In this document: piece after piece, positions 1 to 5,693 of the stretch
Numbering within the stretch: position 1 is the first letter of the stretch
Layout of the letters: every line of letters begins with the position of its first letter
Origin: Verrucomicrobiota bacterium
Lineage (GTDB): Bacteria > Verrucomicrobiota > Verrucomicrobiia > Limisphaerales > JADLHS01
DNA: 6,722 nt
Direction: 5' to 3'
Assembly (NCBI GenBank): GCA_025360895.1
Contig: JANYBF010000185.1
Span: 1-6,722 of the forward strand
Program-made: the position numbers and the translations under genes
Notes under the pieces: model-generated
Databases searched by the model: none
The model's input: the letters and a program-made list of their open reading frames with translations, nothing else
Told to the model about the DNA's origin: nothing

Positions 1-285
1 GTCGTCCGCACTCATGCCCAGCACTTGAGCGAGGCTGATGAGAAAATGAAACAGGTCCACCACTTCGACACGCGCATTTTGCTCGTCAAACTTCTGATAC
101 TTGGCCCACCACTTCCACGGGACACTGTCATTGAGTTCGGCGATCTCCTGCGTCATGGCGCGCGTATAATTGAGAATCCACCGCGTCTTGTCTTCGTCGC
201 TCATGCCTTCCATGTTGACGCCGATGCGCTGGTTGAGCGCCTTTTGCATCTGCCAGAGTTCCCGCAACTGATCAGGTTTTTCCAT
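1..285 (-). CDS. Dimeric (all-alpha) dUTP diphosphatase, N-terminal part, cut by window edge
   Basis: Reading leftwards from the ATG at 285, the frame stays open to the window edge and gives 95 residues, so the C-terminus lies outside. The protein matches the dimeric dUTPase family (dUTPase_2, all-alpha NTP pyrophosphatases), which hydrolyses dUTP to dUMP and pyrophosphate in the cytoplasm and keeps uracil out of DNA. Visible motifs are EIAEL (metal ligands E47 and E50), the Trp/Lys-rich segment PWKWW (56-60), and EVVDLFHFL (E74 and D77), which together give the EXXE...EXXD magnesium site. The later helix motif that completes the active site is off the edge. The start is chosen because the family usually begins with a short lead before the LRELWQMQ helix; no strong Shine-Dalgarno is seen. 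It lies 84 bp downstream of the lactonase gene on the same strand, so read-through transcription is possible. Family call is confident; the domain rules out the trimeric all-beta dUTPase. Confidence 0.88.
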   Translation of the reverse strand, partial: MEKPDQLRELWQMQKALNQRIGVNMEGMSDEDKTRWILNYTRAMTQEIAELNDSVPWKWWAKYQKFDEQNARVEVVDLFHFLISLAQVLGMSADD

Positions 286-369
286 GGGCAAAGGATTTAT
301 TTCGCGCGCGGCGGAAGCAAGTCTGAAAGATGGTGGTGCCGGAAACGCACCGTTCACTTTCAAACCGGC

Positions 370-1320
370 TCACCGCGCGCCTTTAACCAGCAGCGGTATC
401 GAATACAGCGAAGTCCGCGCCGTAATAAACAGCGTCTTGCCGTTCGTGCCCCCAAAACACAAATTCGCCGGGCCTTCGGGTACCAGAATCTTGCCGATCA
501 ATTTCCCGTCCGGGCTAAAAATGTGAATGCCGTCACCCGCGCTTGAAAAAATCCGGCCCGCTGCGTCACACCGAATTCCGTCCGGCCCGCCCTTGTCAAT
601 CTGGCAAAACACCGCTCCGCCCGAAAGCGTGCCGTCTTTCTGGACATCGAACACCCGGATATGACGCGGCTTGCCGGAGTCCGCGATGTAGAGCTTTTTT
701 TCGTCCGGTGAAAAGCACAGGCCGTTCGGCATGTCGCAATCTTTGATGACAACGGTGGTGGTTTCGGTTTTGGGATCGAAACGGAAAACATAGTTGCCAG
801 CCTGCTCCTTCGCTTCGTCTTTGGGCAAGCCATACGGCGGATCCGTGAACCAAACTGTGCCGTCGGATTTCACGACCACGTCATTCGGCGAGTTGAACTT
901 CTTGGCGGCGAACCGGTCCACCAACGTGCGCACCGTTCCGTCCTTTTCCTGAACGCTCACCCGCCGACCACTATGTTCACACGTCACCAACCGTCCGGCG
1001 CGGTCCAGTGTGTTACCATCAGCGTTCTGACTCGGCTGGCGAAAAATGGCAAGCCAACCGTTGGTCGTCCATTGTTTGAGTTCGTTCGCGGGAATGTCGC
1101 TGAAAACCAGAGCGCCACCGGCACGAGCCAGCCAGACCGGGCCTTCGGTGAACTTCAGGTCCCCGGCCAGTTTTGTCAGTTTCGCGTCCGGCGCGACGAG
1201 CTTATCGAATTCGACGGCGTCGCGGACATCAAAATCCCCGCCGCAGGCGATGCAAAGTGAAGCGAAGAAAACCAGTGAAGTGAGAAATGACGGGCGAAGT
1301 TTTTTCACGGGTCTATTCAT
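370..1320 (-). CDS. Exported SMP-30/gluconolactonase-like hydrolase
   Basis: 316 residues, a six-bladed beta-propeller of the SMP-30/gluconolactonase/LRE family, which opens sugar lactones or related esters using one divalent metal. By comparison with human SMP-30 the key residues are present: the metal ligands E59 (in EGPVW), N199 (in MPNGLCFSPDE) and D247 (in GPDGIRCD), and the substrate-side N146 (in SPNDVVV). WFTDPPYG (157-164) and the C-terminal LCFGGTNGKTLFITAR (288-303) are also typical. The N-terminus (MNRPVKKLR, then a hydrophobic stretch to about residue 25) is an export signal, so it acts outside the cytoplasm. C26 follows C-I-A, which only partly fits a lipobox, so lipoprotein status is uncertain. 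ATG at 1326, two codons upstream, is an equally possible start; a purine-rich AAGAGG lies before both. The exact substrate cannot be told from sequence; gluconolactone is only the family name. Confidence 0.9.
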   Translation of the reverse strand: MNRPVKKLRPSFLTSLVFFASLCIACGGDFDVRDAVEFDKLVAPDAKLTKLAGDLKFTEGPVWLARAGGALVFSDIPANELKQWTTNGWLAIFRQPSQNADGNTLDRAGRLVTCEHSGRRVSVQEKDGTVRTLVDRFAAKKFNSPNDVVVKSDGTVWFTDPPYGLPKDEAKEQAGNYVFRFDPKTETTTVVIKDCDMPNGLCFSPDEKKLYIADSGKPRHIRVFDVQKDGTLSGGAVFCQIDKGGPDGIRCDAAGRIFSSAGDGIHIFSPDGKLIGKILVPEGPANLCFGGTNGKTLFITARTSLYSIPLLVKGAR

Positions 1321-1330
1321 AAGCATTGAA

Positions 1331-1336
1331 CCTCTT
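1331..1336 (-). promoter_or_regulatory. Probable Shine-Dalgarno site of the lactonase gene
   Basis: On the minus strand this reads AAGAGG. It ends 4 nt before the ATG at 1326 and 10 nt before the ATG at 1320. It supports translation starting here but does not decide between the two starts. The in-frame GTG at 1353 lies upstream of the site and is disfavoured. Confidence 0.5.
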
Positions 1337-1445
1337 AACAGTAACCCCGCCACCCGTCACTGGAAAATCTCCTCTCACTTTTGCCCTGGGCCAACTCGGT
1401 CATTCCTTCATTGACGTCATCCTGAAACATCCGCTGAGTTGTTTG

Positions 1446-1515
1446 GCACCACCGGGTGCGGGAACCGGGATCAAGTTCTGTCCGGTCAGAACTGGCATCA
1501 TGGCGATCATGATCG
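1446..1515. repeat. Cluster of short dyad symmetries in the gap before the lactonase gene
   Basis: Three inverted repeats lie close together in the 233-bp gap between the secreted-protein gene and the lactonase gene. They are GCACC/GGTGC with a 4-nt loop (1446-1459), the 20-nt near-palindrome AGTTCTGTCCGGTCAGAACT (1474-1493, one symmetric T-T mismatch pair around CCGG), and the perfect 12-nt palindrome CGATCATGATCG (1504-1515). They could be operator half-sites for the lactonase gene, or hairpins in its leader or in the upstream gene's 3' end. I see no clear -35/-10 pair in the gap. A TGACGTCA palindrome is also present at 1412-1419. The symmetry is seen directly; any function is unproven. 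Confidence 0.45.
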
Positions 1516-1534
1516 AAAGAGGAGAAAGCTCTCC
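1511..1534 (-). terminator. Weak candidate intrinsic terminator of the secreted-protein gene
   Basis: Twenty bases after the stop codon of the 433-residue gene, the minus strand forms a hairpin with stem GGAGA/TCTCC and loop GCTT (1534-1521), followed by TCTTTC. The stem is only 5 bp and the T-tract is interrupted, so termination here is possible but weakly supported. Confidence 0.3.
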
Positions 1535-1553
1535 GGCAATCGGACGGTCTCGG

Positions 1554-2855
1554 CTAAGGCCCGGTGCGGGCGCGGTAGAAGAGAGATGGAATCGTCCCCG
1601 CTTGGGGGGAAACGATATGAACCCGCGAGCCCGGGCTGTTGGTGGTTAGCAATTTCGGCCACGCCCCGGCGGACAAAACATTGGTGTACTCGATGGTCAC
1701 GGTTTGACCCGGGGCACAGAGAACATCAAAACTAAAGATGCCGGGCGCCCAGCTTGCATTAGTAAGCACTAACGGACTGCTGGTCGCGCCGCTGGTGGTG
1801 ATCAGAGAGAAAGTCGTGGACGTCACGCGAAAAGCGGTGGTGGCGTAACTCGCGTTGGTTACGGCTAGGAAATGGTAGAAACTGATGCTTGAATCGTAGT
1901 TGGTGTTCGACTGCAACTTGCCGGCGGGAATCGTGAACGCCACAGCCGTGCCGGGCAATGCCCCAAGTGAACCAGCATTGGTGGAGCTGTAGGCCTCGCC
2001 AATATCCACGGAGATATAGTCGGCCGCCGTCCCGCCGGAGAACGGATCCCAACCCAGGACAAATGCGTGAGTTGGATCAACGGCCTGCGCCGCCGGGTAG
2101 TTGGTCAGATGTGGCGCGTTGGGCTGCGCCATACCGGGCGGCAAATTCACCACGACCGTCTGGTTCGAGGAAGCCGCTTGGACAAAGAAACTATAGTTGC
2201 CCGCCGGGAAGGTGTTGTCGAACGTGGTCAGATTGTTGGTGGAGCCAACCAAAATAAACGATTCCGGACGAATCTGATCCAGATTGGACACGGCGGCGGT
2301 TGGCAGCGTAAGCGCCACGCTTGTCGCCGTGCGATTGGACGCAAGCCCCGTCACTGCGAGGAAACTGTAAGGGTCCGGATCGAGGGTCGGCAAAGCCGTG
2401 GACGTTTGACTGTACGAATGAAGCTTGCCCACGGTGAACGTCGTTATGGCATTTGTCCCGCTCCCGGTTCCGCCACCGCCGCTCCCGGAGCCGGTGGTGA
2501 AGCTTCCAATAGGAAATCCGCCGACAGGGTCGCCGGCAGGATTTTGTCCGGACACAACCCAACTGATCGTTTTATTCGCCGGGAACGCCGGCGACGGAGT
2601 GTAGGTCAGTATCGTATCGTTGACACTCCACGCCGCTGTGGGTGTGTAGAAATTAAAAGCACTGTCATAAAATATGGCGGACGTATTGTCCGGATCCATC
2701 GTCTCACTGAAAGTGAAGACCACAGGTGCGGATGTCGAAACCCCACTGGCTCCATTGAGCGGCACCGTGGAGACAATGGTGGGGGCAGCCTGAGCCGGTG
2801 ACAGGTGCATGAGCGCCCAAGTGAAGATTAAAAGTCCGAGGAAATTGCGACGCAT
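1554..2855 (-). CDS. Secreted modular protein with N-terminal Ig-like (Big_5) domain
   Basis: 433 residues. A signal peptide with hydrophobic core LLIFTWALMHL ends at about AQA (residues 21-23). Residues 25-122 resemble the bacterial Ig-like Big_5/SbsA domain (TIVSTVPLNGASGVS, then VVFTFSETMD, then LTYTPSPAFPANKTISWVVSG). A Gly/Ser linker follows (122-134). Residues 135-355 form a beta-rich, Thr/Ser/Asn-rich region; DPTHAFVLGWDPFSGGTAADYI and VAFTIPAGKLQSNTNY resemble modules I remember from secreted Verrucomicrobiota proteins, with no known activity. The tail (about 365-433) has VTIEYTNVLSAGAWPKLLTTN and ends FYRARTGP, similar to tails often seen on exported proteins of that phylum. No catalytic motif, transmembrane anchor or LPXTG is visible. 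The start is firm: AGGAG sits 5 nt upstream. Likely a surface or extracellular binding or structural protein; the role is unknown and no substrate can be named. Confidence 0.85.
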   Translation of the reverse strand: MRRNFLGLLIFTWALMHLSPAQAAPTIVSTVPLNGASGVSTSAPVVFTFSETMDPDNTSAIFYDSAFNFYTPTAAWSVNDTILTYTPSPAFPANKTISWVVSGQNPAGDPVGGFPIGSFTTGSGSGGGGTGSGTNAITTFTVGKLHSYSQTSTALPTLDPDPYSFLAVTGLASNRTATSVALTLPTAAVSNLDQIRPESFILVGSTNNLTTFDNTFPAGNYSFFVQAASSNQTVVVNLPPGMAQPNAPHLTNYPAAQAVDPTHAFVLGWDPFSGGTAADYISVDIGEAYSSTNAGSLGALPGTAVAFTIPAGKLQSNTNYDSSISFYHFLAVTNASYATTAFRVTSTTFSLITTSGATSSPLVLTNASWAPGIFSFDVLCAPGQTVTIEYTNVLSAGAWPKLLTTNSPGSRVHIVSPQAGTIPSLFYRARTGP

Positions 2856-2860
2856 ATGAA

Positions 2861-2865
2861 CTCCT
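2861..2865 (-). promoter_or_regulatory. Strong Shine-Dalgarno site of the secreted-protein gene
   Basis: The minus strand reads AGGAG, then TTCAT, then the ATG at 2855, giving a 5-nt spacing. This is the clearest ribosome binding site in the window and fixes the start of the 433-residue gene. Confidence 0.75.
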
Positions 2866-2890
2866 GATTGGTTTATTAAAACGCAATCCG

Positions 2891-2919
2891 ATTAATTCAC
2901 ATCCAGCCGTGTTTGTCAC
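2891..2919 (-). promoter_or_regulatory. Candidate sigma-70 promoter of the secreted-protein gene
   Basis: On the minus strand GTGACA (2919-2914; 5 of 6 matches to TTGACA) is followed after exactly 17 bp by ATTAAT (2896-2891; 4 of 6 matches to TATAAT). This would start transcription near 2884 and give a leader of about 30 nt carrying the AGGAG site. It lies in the 145-bp divergent gap shared with the SUI1 gene; I see no equally good promoter facing the other way. Confidence 0.4.
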
Positions 2920-3000
2920 GTAGAATCATGGCCCAAACCGGCGCGCAATTTGGTTTCCACCGCCCCGGCGCGCTGGCTAACCTCACTTTCGAAAATACGC

Positions 3001-3393
3001 ATGAGCAGTTCCAAACGCATTCCCACCGATGGCGGATCAAGCTTCGGTCATAATCCCTTTGCCGGCTTGTCCAGCGCCGGCCTTCCGCCCGCCACTGAAA
3101 GGCCACCGGCGGAGGCCGCACCTTCCCCTAACAAAATACCCGCAAAAAATCGTGGACGGGTGGACATCATTCGTGAGAAAGCCGGGCGCGGCGGCAAGAC
3201 GGTGACGGTCGTTCGGGGCTTTGTCGGCATCGGTCTGCCAGAAAAGGAGCAACTGGCCAAGGCGATGCAGAAAGCCTGCGGCACGGGTGGCACGGTGAAG
3301 GACGGCCAGATTGAAATTCAGGGCGACCAACGCGAACAGGTGGCGCGCATCTTAATGGCGGCGAATTTTCGCCCGGTGTTCGCCGGCGGGTGA
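3001..3393 (+). CDS. yciH: SUI1/YciH-type translation initiation factor homologue (eIF1-like)
   Basis: 130 residues. The C-terminal part (about 53-127) is an SUI1 domain: GRVDIIREKAGRGGKTVTVV, then GIGLP, KACGTGGTVKDGQIEIQGDQ, and RPVFAGG at the end. This is the bacterial homologue of eukaryotic eIF1, which helps accuracy of start-codon selection and binds the small ribosomal subunit; in bacteria (YciH) the role is less settled and the protein is usually dispensable. Residues 1-50 are rich in Ser, Pro, Ala and Gly with no visible fold and are probably a flexible tail. The protein is somewhat longer than E. coli YciH (about 108 residues). ATG at 3001 is chosen because further upstream only a TTG (2950) keeps the frame open. 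No Shine-Dalgarno is visible. It diverges from the secreted-protein gene and lies 126 bp before the lipase-like gene on the same strand. Family call is confident. Confidence 0.9.
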   Translation: MSSSKRIPTDGGSSFGHNPFAGLSSAGLPPATERPPAEAAPSPNKIPAKNRGRVDIIREKAGRGGKTVTVVRGFVGIGLPEKEQLAKAMQKACGTGGTVKDGQIEIQGDQREQVARILMAANFRPVFAGG

Positions 3394-3422
3394 TTCCTGA
3401 CCGCCTACCCCCGTCGGCGAAT

Positions 3423-3466
3423 AGCCTGGGATGACCAGTATTTGCCTTTGGCAGGAAAGCCAGGCT
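3423..3466. repeat. Nested inverted repeat after the SUI1 gene
   Basis: Arms AGCCTGG (3423-3429) and CCAGGCT (3460-3466) are perfectly complementary over 7 bp and enclose a smaller hairpin TGCC-TTT-GGCA (3443-3453). It begins 29 bp after the SUI1 stop. No T-tract follows, so it is not a standard intrinsic terminator; it could form RNA structure between the two plus-strand genes. Confidence 0.4.
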
Positions 3467-3481
3467 GCTTCCGACCAGCAG

Positions 3482-3499
3482 CAGCGCTGATGGGCGCTG
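3482..3499. repeat. Short hairpin upstream of the lipase-like gene
   Basis: CAGCGC (3482-3487) and GCGCTG (3494-3499) form a perfect 6-bp stem with loop TGATGG. The loop contains an in-frame ATG (3490) upstream of the chosen start at 3520, so structure here would hide that alternative start. No T-tract follows. Confidence 0.4.
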
Positions 3500-3519
3500 A
3501 ACCAATCAAAATAATCATC

Positions 3520-4356
3520 ATGAAACACACCGTAAACGTTTTCGAAGGTGCTGGCCGCATCTCACTGTACTCCCAGTACTGGATGCCCGATGAGTCTCCG
3601 CGCGCCCTAATGGCGGTCGTCCATGGAGTTACTGAACATTCCGCCCGCTATGCGAACATGGTGGCCCTTTTCTTGTCCGCCCAAATTGGTGTCTGTGGAT
3701 TTGATTTGCGAGGACATGGTCGCTCTTCCGGTCGGCGTGGCCATATTGACCGTTGGCAAGATTACTCCACGGACCTCGGCCTTTTTCTCCACTCGATCCG
3801 GACCTCTTATCCCGGTCTTCCCGTGTTCCTGTTCGGCCACAGCCTCGGAGCGCTCATCGTGTTGTCGCACCTGACAGCGCAGCCCACGGCGGTCAATGGC
3901 GCCATCATTTGTGGTGCGGCCATTGAACCAGTCGGGGTAGCCCGACCCCATCTGGTTGCTTTGGCTCGGATCTTCTCTTTTTTTTGGCCCACATTTTCGA
4001 TACCCCTACGCCCCCAAGGGAGGATCACATTGTCTCGCGATCCCCGGGTGGAGGCCGATTTCCTGGCGGATCCTTTGGTGTTAAAGCGTGTGACCGCGCG
4101 GTTTGGTACCGAGGCGCTCGCGATGATTGCATCGGTCAAACGACACGCCCCCACCATACGCCTCCCACTGCTCGCCATTCATGGAGGGGTGGACCCGCTC
4201 AGCACGGTGGCGGGAGTTCAGAAGTTTTTCCACGAGGTAAATTCTGCGGACAAGCGCATGCTGATCTATCCTGACAGCTATCATGAACCGCACAACGACC
4301 TGGATCGCGACCAAGTGCTTGCAGATGTTCGCGAGTGGATTGAAAGCCATGTGTGA
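3520..4356 (+). CDS. Alpha/beta hydrolase, monoacylglycerol lipase/lysophospholipase type
   Basis: 278 residues of the Hydrolase_4 (serine hydrolase, monoglyceride lipase-like) family, which cleaves fatty acyl esters such as monoacylglycerols or lysophospholipids. The fold markers appear in order: oxyanion loop VVHGVTEHSARY (33-44), FDLRGHGRSSGRRGHIDRWQ (61-80), nucleophile elbow GHSLG with S108, then HGGVDPLST with acid D225, and YHEPHND with catalytic H255. A cap region (about 140-190) rich in aromatic and hydrophobic residues (LARIFSFFWPTF) may contact lipid. No signal peptide is seen, so it is probably cytoplasmic or loosely membrane-associated. ATG at 3520 fits the family, whose conserved part begins soon after the start; ATG at 3490 would add ten residues. 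Neither has a clear Shine-Dalgarno. It ends 70 bp from the convergent SGNH gene. The family is confident; the substrate is inferred from family similarity. Confidence 0.92.
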   Translation: MKHTVNVFEGAGRISLYSQYWMPDESPRALMAVVHGVTEHSARYANMVALFLSAQIGVCGFDLRGHGRSSGRRGHIDRWQDYSTDLGLFLHSIRTSYPGLPVFLFGHSLGALIVLSHLTAQPTAVNGAIICGAAIEPVGVARPHLVALARIFSFFWPTFSIPLRPQGRITLSRDPRVEADFLADPLVLKRVTARFGTEALAMIASVKRHAPTIRLPLLAIHGGVDPLSTVAGVQKFFHEVNSADKRMLIYPDSYHEPHNDLDRDQVLADVREWIESHV

Positions 4357-4357
4357 A

Positions 4358-4409
4358 GCGGTTTAGACCGCCGCCCTTCCGTTCCACCAGCGGACCTGCT
4401 CGTCGCTGG
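4358..4409. terminator. Inverted repeats between convergent genes, possible bidirectional terminator
   Basis: The 70-bp gap between the convergent lipase-like and SGNH genes holds GCGGT-TTAG-ACCGC (4358-4371), starting 2 bp after the lipase stop, and CCAGCG/CGCTGG with an 11-nt loop (4387-4409). Position suits transcription end for both genes, but neither stem has a proper T-tract, so factor-independent termination is doubtful. Confidence 0.3.
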
Positions 4410-4426
4410 AACCCCAAGTCCCATCG

Positions 4427-5488
4427 CTACGGCCCCTTCATCGCAACCAATGCCTGGAAATAAATCCAATGCCCGACATCGTTTGGGTGATTGATGTTGT
4501 TGCCGAGAAGATCTTCCGGCCTTTTCTTTCCGGCAAATTGCTGCCAGAGGTGATACACGTCGGCATAAGCACATTGCTTTTCCCGCGCCACGGCTTCCGT
4601 CGCGGCCGCGTAGGCCGCCATGTTGTGCGTGCCGTAATGCCATTTCGGATTCGGTGGGAAGGTCGAAAACAAAACAATCTCCGCCCCGGTCTCAGCCCGA
4701 ACCCGGTCAATCATTGCTCGCAGATTGTCCGCAAACGCCGCCGGTGGCACGCCGCCCCGGTTGTGATCGTTCATGCCGAAGCCGATCAAAACCAGGTCGG
4801 GCTTTTGCGCGAGCACCTTTTCCGATAATCGTTGCAAGCCTTGCACCGTCGAATCGCCGCCGGTCGCGCCGTTGATGGTTTCAATGGTCGCGCGCGGATA
4901 TTTTTGCCGCAACGCGGCGGCCCAGCGTTCCCAAAAAATCAACCCGGGGGCGGTGGCATCGCCCCCGGCAGTGATGCTGTCGCCGTAGGCCACGATGCGG
5001 ACCTTCTCCCCGGCGCGAAGCTTTTTCCGTGTATTGGACAGAGCCACGCCGCTCAGTTCAGCCGGAGGCGACACCGGTGACCATTTTTCACGGTGTAAAT
5101 AATCCACGAAGACGAAGAAGCCATCGTTGCCGAAACCGGGAAACTGCGAGTGATCAAAATCCTCCCTTCCATAGAGAACGTTGGTGCGGAAATCCGGAAT
5201 CCGGGAATCGGGAATGCGCCGAATCTGACCGTTCCCCTCCAGCAGGTAATCGCGGCCTGACTCGTAATGAACCGTCTGCGGCAAGACGTCGCGATACGTA
5301 CTGCGCACCTTGACGGGCATGGACAGCATGGGTGCAAACGCCAGGTTCGCCGGCTCGTAGCCGGCGAGAATGACCGATTCACCGGTTTGCACATGGGCGG
5401 CCGGGTTCGACGAATGGCTCGCACAACCGGTGAGAAATAGTGCCACGGCACAAAGCAGTGCCAAGGTCAGGGATTGGGGAAGAAGCAT
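4427..5488 (-). CDS. SGNH/GDSL-family hydrolase, predicted lipoprotein
   Basis: 353 residues. The N-terminus (hydrophobic LTLALLCAVALFLTGCAS) ends in a lipobox L-T-G-C, so C22 is probably lipid-modified and the protein is anchored outside the cytoplasm. The SGNH esterase domain is about residues 160-353: block I AYGDSITAGG with nucleophile S171, block II around NGATGGDST (G210/G211), block III GMNDHN with N240, and block V HPNDVGH with D337 and H340. Such enzymes usually remove acyl or acetyl groups from carbohydrates or lipids. Residues 23-155 are an extra N-terminal part (PVKVRSTYRDVLPQTVHYESG, FGNDGFFVFVDYL) that I cannot name; a beta-rich accessory domain is likely. The ATG at 5488 gives an uncharged signal n-region (MLLPQSL), which is unusual; a TTG at 5533 would add RRHLK and positive charge, so the start is uncertain. 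It is 205 bp downstream of the Gfo/Idh gene on the same strand. Substrate unknown. Confidence 0.9.
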   Translation of the reverse strand: MLLPQSLTLALLCAVALFLTGCASHSSNPAAHVQTGESVILAGYEPANLAFAPMLSMPVKVRSTYRDVLPQTVHYESGRDYLLEGNGQIRRIPDSRIPDFRTNVLYGREDFDHSQFPGFGNDGFFVFVDYLHREKWSPVSPPAELSGVALSNTRKKLRAGEKVRIVAYGDSITAGGDATAPGLIFWERWAAALRQKYPRATIETINGATGGDSTVQGLQRLSEKVLAQKPDLVLIGFGMNDHNRGGVPPAAFADNLRAMIDRVRAETGAEIVLFSTFPPNPKWHYGTHNMAAYAAATEAVAREKQCAYADVYHLWQQFAGKKRPEDLLGNNINHPNDVGHWIYFQALVAMKGP

Positions 5489-5489
5489 A

Positions 5490-5572
5490 GCTTGAATTTT
5501 TAGATGGCGACGGTCGTTGGGTTGAGTTGCCAAGCCTGCAAAGCTTGCCCGCCCGGCAATCGAATTTCAAGC
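5490..5572. repeat. Nested inverted repeat just upstream of the SGNH gene
   Basis: Outer arms GCTTGAA (5490-5496) and TTCAAGC (5566-5572) match over 7 bp, and inner arms CAAGC (5531-5535) and GCTTG (5543-5547) lie within. The outer arm touches the ATG at 5488, so any RNA structure would sit on the translation start. The rest of the 205-bp gap (5489-5693) shows no gene or clear promoter. Arms are short and chance is possible. Confidence 0.3.
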
Positions 5573-5693
5573 CAGCGCACTTCCAAATGTGTCCTGCCTC
5601 AAAATTCTCTTTACCGCCACCATGCGACCGCTTGGCTCTGACTGGATGCCTCAAACACCCACACCCTGTCTTCGAAATCAAGGCGAAGTAAGT

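Noticed and set aside
25..546. Plus-strand open frame (173 codons) near the left edge
   Set aside because: It runs antisense through both the dUTPase and the end of the lactonase gene, each of which has intact family motifs on the minus strand.
1326..1649. Plus-strand frame across the gap before the lactonase gene
   Set aside because: It runs into the antisense of the secreted-protein gene and has no ribosome binding site or recognisable protein feature.
2067..2801. Long plus-strand open frame (244 codons) opposite the secreted-protein gene
   Set aside because: It lies wholly antisense to a gene with signal peptide, domains and a strong ribosome binding site. Its translation is Arg/Gly-rich with no recognisable motif, as expected from the complement of GC-rich coding DNA.
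5379..5681. Minus-strand 100-codon frame spanning the gap upstream of the SGNH gene
   Set aside because: It overlaps the SGNH coding start in another frame and its translation is Cys/Arg/Lys-rich with no motif. I briefly suspected an interspersed repeat here but cannot show a second copy inside the window.
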